Assembly: GCA_951230915.1 (NCBI GenBank)
Contig: OX579636.1
Coordinates: forward strand, 7,703,001-7,767,000
Length of the DNA: 64,000 nt
Direction: 5' to 3'
DNA from: Antitrichia curtipendula
Taxonomy: Eukaryota > Streptophyta > Bryopsida > Hypnales > Leucodontaceae
The notes below the pieces were generated by a model. The model had not been told where the DNA came from. It did no database searches and saw only the letters and a program-made list of their open reading frames with translations. Below, in pieces: positions 59,638-64,000 of this stretch. Within the stretch, counting starts at the first letter, position 1. Every line of letters starts with the position of its first letter. The position numbers and the translations under genes are program-made.

Positions 59638-61706
59638 ATTTTTTTTAAATGCATTTTTTGACTCCATATCAATGAACTAAAAATTCTTTTAAGTGTTAAG
59701 TATATATATATTTTAAATTGACCTTGGACTTTTATGTGTAAAGGTGGTACATTTTAGGAAAGAATCTAGATGGAATGGTTTTGCAAAGATGTCATAAATA
59801 ATTGTCGTTACCAACATTTTTTATTTAGGCAATGTTGGGAAGACAAGAAGGTTCAACTATTCTAAATAGGAAAGATGGTTGTCACCTTACACAACCAATT
59901 TTTGAAACAAATATACATTGGATGAAGTGCATTTTTTGAAACATTCATGATTCATTGTATAGACTATAGATGGTTGAGCAATTAGGAATTAAAAGAACAT
60001 AATATTATTGAACAATGTGATGGACTATTAAAGTGTCTACACCTTTAAATATTATGGCCCCCCATGATTAAAATAGTCACCAAAATGTTCTTACTTTTGA
60101 ACCAATAAGTGCATTTTGGGGATGAAGTCATCTATCAGATACTTTGTGTCTTCAGCATCCTTCAAAGATTAATCTTCATATATGAAGTCTATGACGAATT
60201 AGTCAACCCCAATATCCATTTCTTTCCATGCTCTATGTTTCTACTAGTTTTTAGTAGAAATTATTTGTTTTGATTTTCAAAGACAAATTCACATATTTTT
60301 AATAAGCTAAAAAAACTTAAAATCCTTGGTGATGAATAAAAATACCTTGAATTTTGAAGGAAAAGCAAATAACATATTTATCCAATATAAATATACTAAA
60401 TATATGAAAGAGTGTGGTGAAGTTTAGTATCTCCTAACCAATAATATAATTGACTTGGAGGTCTTGAAAATATAAGCATCCTAATTCCAAAATTATAATT
60501 AATGATTTTGAATTCAATCTCCTTAGTACTTGTTATTATTGCAAATAGGTGGAGAATTGAATAGAAGTAGTTTTTTTTTGCAAAGAAGTTGTGTGGGAGA
60601 GAACTAGAGTGAAGTTAGTCATAGAGGTTATATATGGTAGAGATTTTTTTTGTGAATTTTACTTATTTGCATTGAATTTGTAGTTTGAAGTGTGTGTAGC
60701 TATGACTAATTGCAATTTGGCCTCTACTTTGTGTCACAAACTCTATATTGCTTCTATTTTGATTCTTGGAAAAGATAACTTGCACTAACAGTTGTTTTTC
60801 TCTTGGTTGTGTAAGCTTGCAATTGTGATTGACATCATGGTGTTTTTTGGCTTATGGATTCAAGAAATGCATGCCTTTTATGTTGTGTCAATTTTCTAGC
60901 ACATCATGTGTCCAATATGATTGGATTGCAACAAAAAAAATTGAAATTACATTGAAATTTAAAAAACTCTAACAACTTCTAACTGAAGCCCCTCTATGTA
61001 TGCATCGCTCAACATAAAGCAACATGGAAAATCCAATAGAGGAAGTTGCCTCTTCAAGTTTGCCTTCTTCTAAAGACCCTCTTTCTTGAAGATCCCCCCT
61101 TCTGAAGTCCTTCCCTTGTAATAAACCCCACCTCCTTCCAAAGCCCCTTCCTTGTCCTAAATCGTATCCCCTTACCTATTGCCCAACTCTTTATATGCGT
61201 AGAGAAAGCTTCTTTACTTGTCGGGAGCCCTCTTCATTCCGAAAAGACCCTATCAATTGCAAGTCTCTTCAAAGACATCGGCAACTAAAGAAGACCTAAT
61301 TTTGGGTGGGTTTTTTTTCTCTTATCCCACTCATCGAACATTATTTGTCCCGTGCTAGCACATACTATTTTGAGCATTATAACTTCTCATCTAAGCATCC
61401 AATCAGAGTTATTTATCACACAAAAATATTGTACACACCTTGTGTCCAAATTTCAAAAACACCTATCGATCATTGATTTTGTAGGAACTTACTTAGATTA
61501 TCATTTGTCCTTTTGATGGACAATTGTCCTTAAAGGGTTAAAAGAATAAGCTTTAGTTGACTATAAAAATCAATCAATAAGAATTTTAGATTTAAAATTT
61601 GGAGTAATTACAAAAAAATTGTGTTAACTTTCCAAAATGATAGCATAAACCTGAATTGGAGTTTTGATGAGGTTGTATTATTTATTTAATTGTTGTCTAC
61701 ATTTAA
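59638..61706. other. Gene-free DNA with a truncated TTAA element
   Basis: About 61370-61541 resembles the right end of the element 43793-44756 and ends CCTTAAAGGGTTAA. A pyrimidine-rich stretch lies at 61060-61250. No gene. Confidence 0.4.
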
Positions 61707-62647
61707 TTAATCCTTAAAGGTCAGAGACTGTTTTCACCCAAAACGCTCCAAAATTGTCATTTCTAGTACAAGTACCAAATTTTAGAAAGAAAATAAATTC
61801 GGACATATGTAACCATAGGATCTTGTAGTATGTTGGTTTAAAAAGATTTTGAAAAAATTTCATAAATTTTTCACTATATAGATTGCAAGATATTAGTGTT
61901 TGAATTGACAAAAATCCTTTTTGGGGCCCTGAGAAAAACTGGGCAGCTGCACTTCACAAGGTTATAGTTGTATGAAAAAATGTCCAAAATGGTGATTACT
62001 CTTTGGATTCATTCTTCAAGACAAGTTGGTTGCATGCTTGAAAAATTTCAGATCATTTGGAATTGAACAACATATAGAAAAAAATAGTAAGTAAAAAGAA
62101 GTAGAGAATGATTAAAAATACTAAATTGTCAAGAATTTAGGTATAGAATTGAAAAATGTCAATCCCAATGGTTGTACGAGTGGTTGTAATGTTGTAATCA
62201 ACAATTTACACCCAATGTTTTGTTTTTTTCAATTTCCTTTGAAAATTGAGGTCAATAAAGGACTTCAAAGTTTATTTTAGAGTAGAAATTCCATAACTAC
62301 CTGCAAATTAAAACTCCTCATAACTTTAATCTCATTAATCAAAATGGAATGCTTCAAAACTTCCCATGCATATGTATCTCTGGAAAACCAGTTTCAAATT
62401 TTTATTTCTTACAAAGTGATTTTAAAAGAATTTTTTGAGTTGTCCGCTAGTCAATGAAAAACACATATTATACAATAACTTTTTAACCATGTAGTCAAAA
62501 GTTATGAACATTGTTGGGCCTTAAAGTTATTCCTTGGGCACTTGTTGTGTGAAAATTTCAAAGAAAAATAAATAAAAATTCCATTCATAGTGAACTGCCC
62601 AAAATCACTATGTTGCCAAAAAATGGTGTTGATCCTTTAGGGATTAA
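61707..62647 (-). mobile_element. TTAA-flanked element, subfamily 2
   Basis: TTAATCCTTAAAGGTC at left, GATCCTTTAGGGATTAA at right, 941 bp. Sister copy of 34086-35018. Confidence 0.75.
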
Positions 62648-63659
62648 ATGGCTTTTATATGGTTATAGAATATTATATATGAAATACATGACTCTTGTAT
62701 ATGGTGTATATAAATACAAATATATTTTGAATTATATATATTGTATGCACTAAGTAAAACTATACTTTGGTTTTGTAATATTATATGGATATGGATATAC
62801 TTTGGCCTATATGAATATTAATATGTGGACAATTGTATATAATTTATACAAAGTGGTATACTCATGTTTATTAAGTATATGAGGTTATGATTATGGAACT
62901 CCTTCATGTTTTTGGTTGTATCTAGTTGCAACTAGAAATCCAATGTTTTCCCAAAGCAAACCCTCTACATCCAACGAGGTATCCATTCAACTTCAAAATT
63001 CAAGAAAAATTAGAATATGTAGACTTTACTATTTGCTTATTTTAATATGATATAGATTCTTGGGTTGATAATTACTACACCAAAAATAAAAACTTGAATC
63101 CATTTTATGGAAGAACTATACACTGCATTATTATTGTTTGTAAAAAGCAGAACATTGAGAAATATTCATAGATTCACAAAAATTTCAACAAAGAGTGGTT
63201 TTAAAGTCTTAAAATAGATTTTTGCATTAAATTAAAAAAATATTAGGAAGTAAAGTAAATAAAATTTATGGGCAAAAGTTGAATTTTTTTGGCCATTGAT
63301 CATGAGGAAAAATTGAAGTGTTTTGACCTCAAGTGCCAAAAAAAACTATCAAGTGGCAAGTTCTTTGCTAGCCCTTGTATAATTCCATGAATTCAATTTT
63401 GAGGCAAAAGTATTCAATAATTCTAGAAAATGCATCCAAGTCAAACTCTACTTTGTAATTTGAAAAAAACATATACATCTAAAATTTTAATTTGTATGTG
63501 GAAAAGCCAAAAGTCCAACTACAATAAGTTTATCAAAACTTCAAAAACTACAATTTGGTTTTAAAGGTTAATAGAGGTTAAATTAAAAAATGAAATTTTG
63601 ATTCTAAAGGTTTTTAGGGATTAAATAAATAAAAAATTGGATTTTAACCTTTTTAGAGA
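62648..63659. other. AT-rich DNA with TATA-type low complexity
   Basis: TATATA/ATGGATAT-rich tract at 62655-62890. A short set of degenerate repeats (GATTAAATAAAT, then TTGGATTTTAACC) near 63540-63660. No gene. Confidence 0.45.
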
Positions 63660-64000
63660 TTAAATCACTCTTGCATGAATGGTTAGCCACATTATCTGAA
63701 TTGTTGTACTTCATGCAAGTTTCATACATCCATCATTTAAATCAACCTTTCTTGAATGTTACGCCACATTATAAAAACGATTGCACTTGTGCAATTTCAT
63801 ACTTCCATTTCATACCACCCTTGCTTAAAAGGTATGTCACATCATTGGCGTAGTTTCATCCTCCATCTCTTGAATCATTCTTGCTTGAATGTTATTCCAC
63901 ATTATTTGAACTAGTAATGTACTTGCTGTGGTTTCAAACCTCCATCACTTCCATCACCATTCCTTAAATGTTATCCCACATGATATGAATTGGTAGTGTA
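63660..64000. repeat. Degenerate tandem array (about 80-95 bp unit), continues past the window
   Basis: Four to five units share CTTGnnTGAATGTTAnnCCAC, then an ATTATnTGAA tract and TTTCATACnTCCATC. Spacing is irregular (about 75-95 bases), and copies are diverged. The array runs off the right edge. Confidence 0.65.

Overview
The window is nuclear DNA of a land plant. Three spliced plant-type genes are embedded in very AT-rich, repeat-rich DNA. The repeat load and the form of the genes fit a non-seed plant (bryophyte, lycophyte or fern), but no marker here fixes the species. There is one 200-base run of Ns (42959-43158). I see no rRNA, tRNA, CRISPR or bacterial-style operon. Most open reading frames are chance ORFs in repeats, or shadows of exons.

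Layout. 1-12.7 kb: gene-free, with several small inverted-repeat elements and, at 11.5-11.8 kb, an 11-bp minisatellite. 12.7-19 kb: a GC-richer island holding a five-exon cationic amino acid transporter gene of the plant CAT6/CAT7 type on the + strand; its first two introns are filled with degenerate tandem repeats. 19-45.4 kb: gene-free mobile-element graveyard, including a broken piggyBac-type transposase gene (about 25.55-27.65 kb). 47.5-56.9 kb: two convergent paralogous genes for heavy-metal-associated (HMA) domain proteins, one on + (48069-50438) and one on - (CDS 53425-55688, non-coding first exon near 56.6-56.9 kb). Both lack the two metal-binding cysteines. 57-64 kb: gene-free, with more element copies and a degenerate tandem array running off the end.

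The most striking feature is a set of about a dozen elements whose ends read TTAA-CCCCTAAAG ... CTTTAGGGG-TTAA, most of them 580-960 bp. TTAA target duplication and a CCC-type terminus are piggyBac hallmarks. The window also contains an empty paralogous target site, an element inserted into the piggyBac transposase gene itself, and a three-level nest (hAT-type inside piggyBac-type inside piggyBac-type). Other element classes are recognisable from both ends and target duplications: CACTA-like (3-bp TSD), Harbinger/Tourist-like (TTA), Tc1/mariner-like (TA) and hAT-like (8 bp).

The three genes have no evident joint pathway. The transporter moves basic or neutral amino acids across a membrane. 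The HMA pair look like local duplicates that kept the fold and exon plan but lost metal ligation and acquired different low-complexity tails. All coordinates were derived by reading the sequence; no database search was run.
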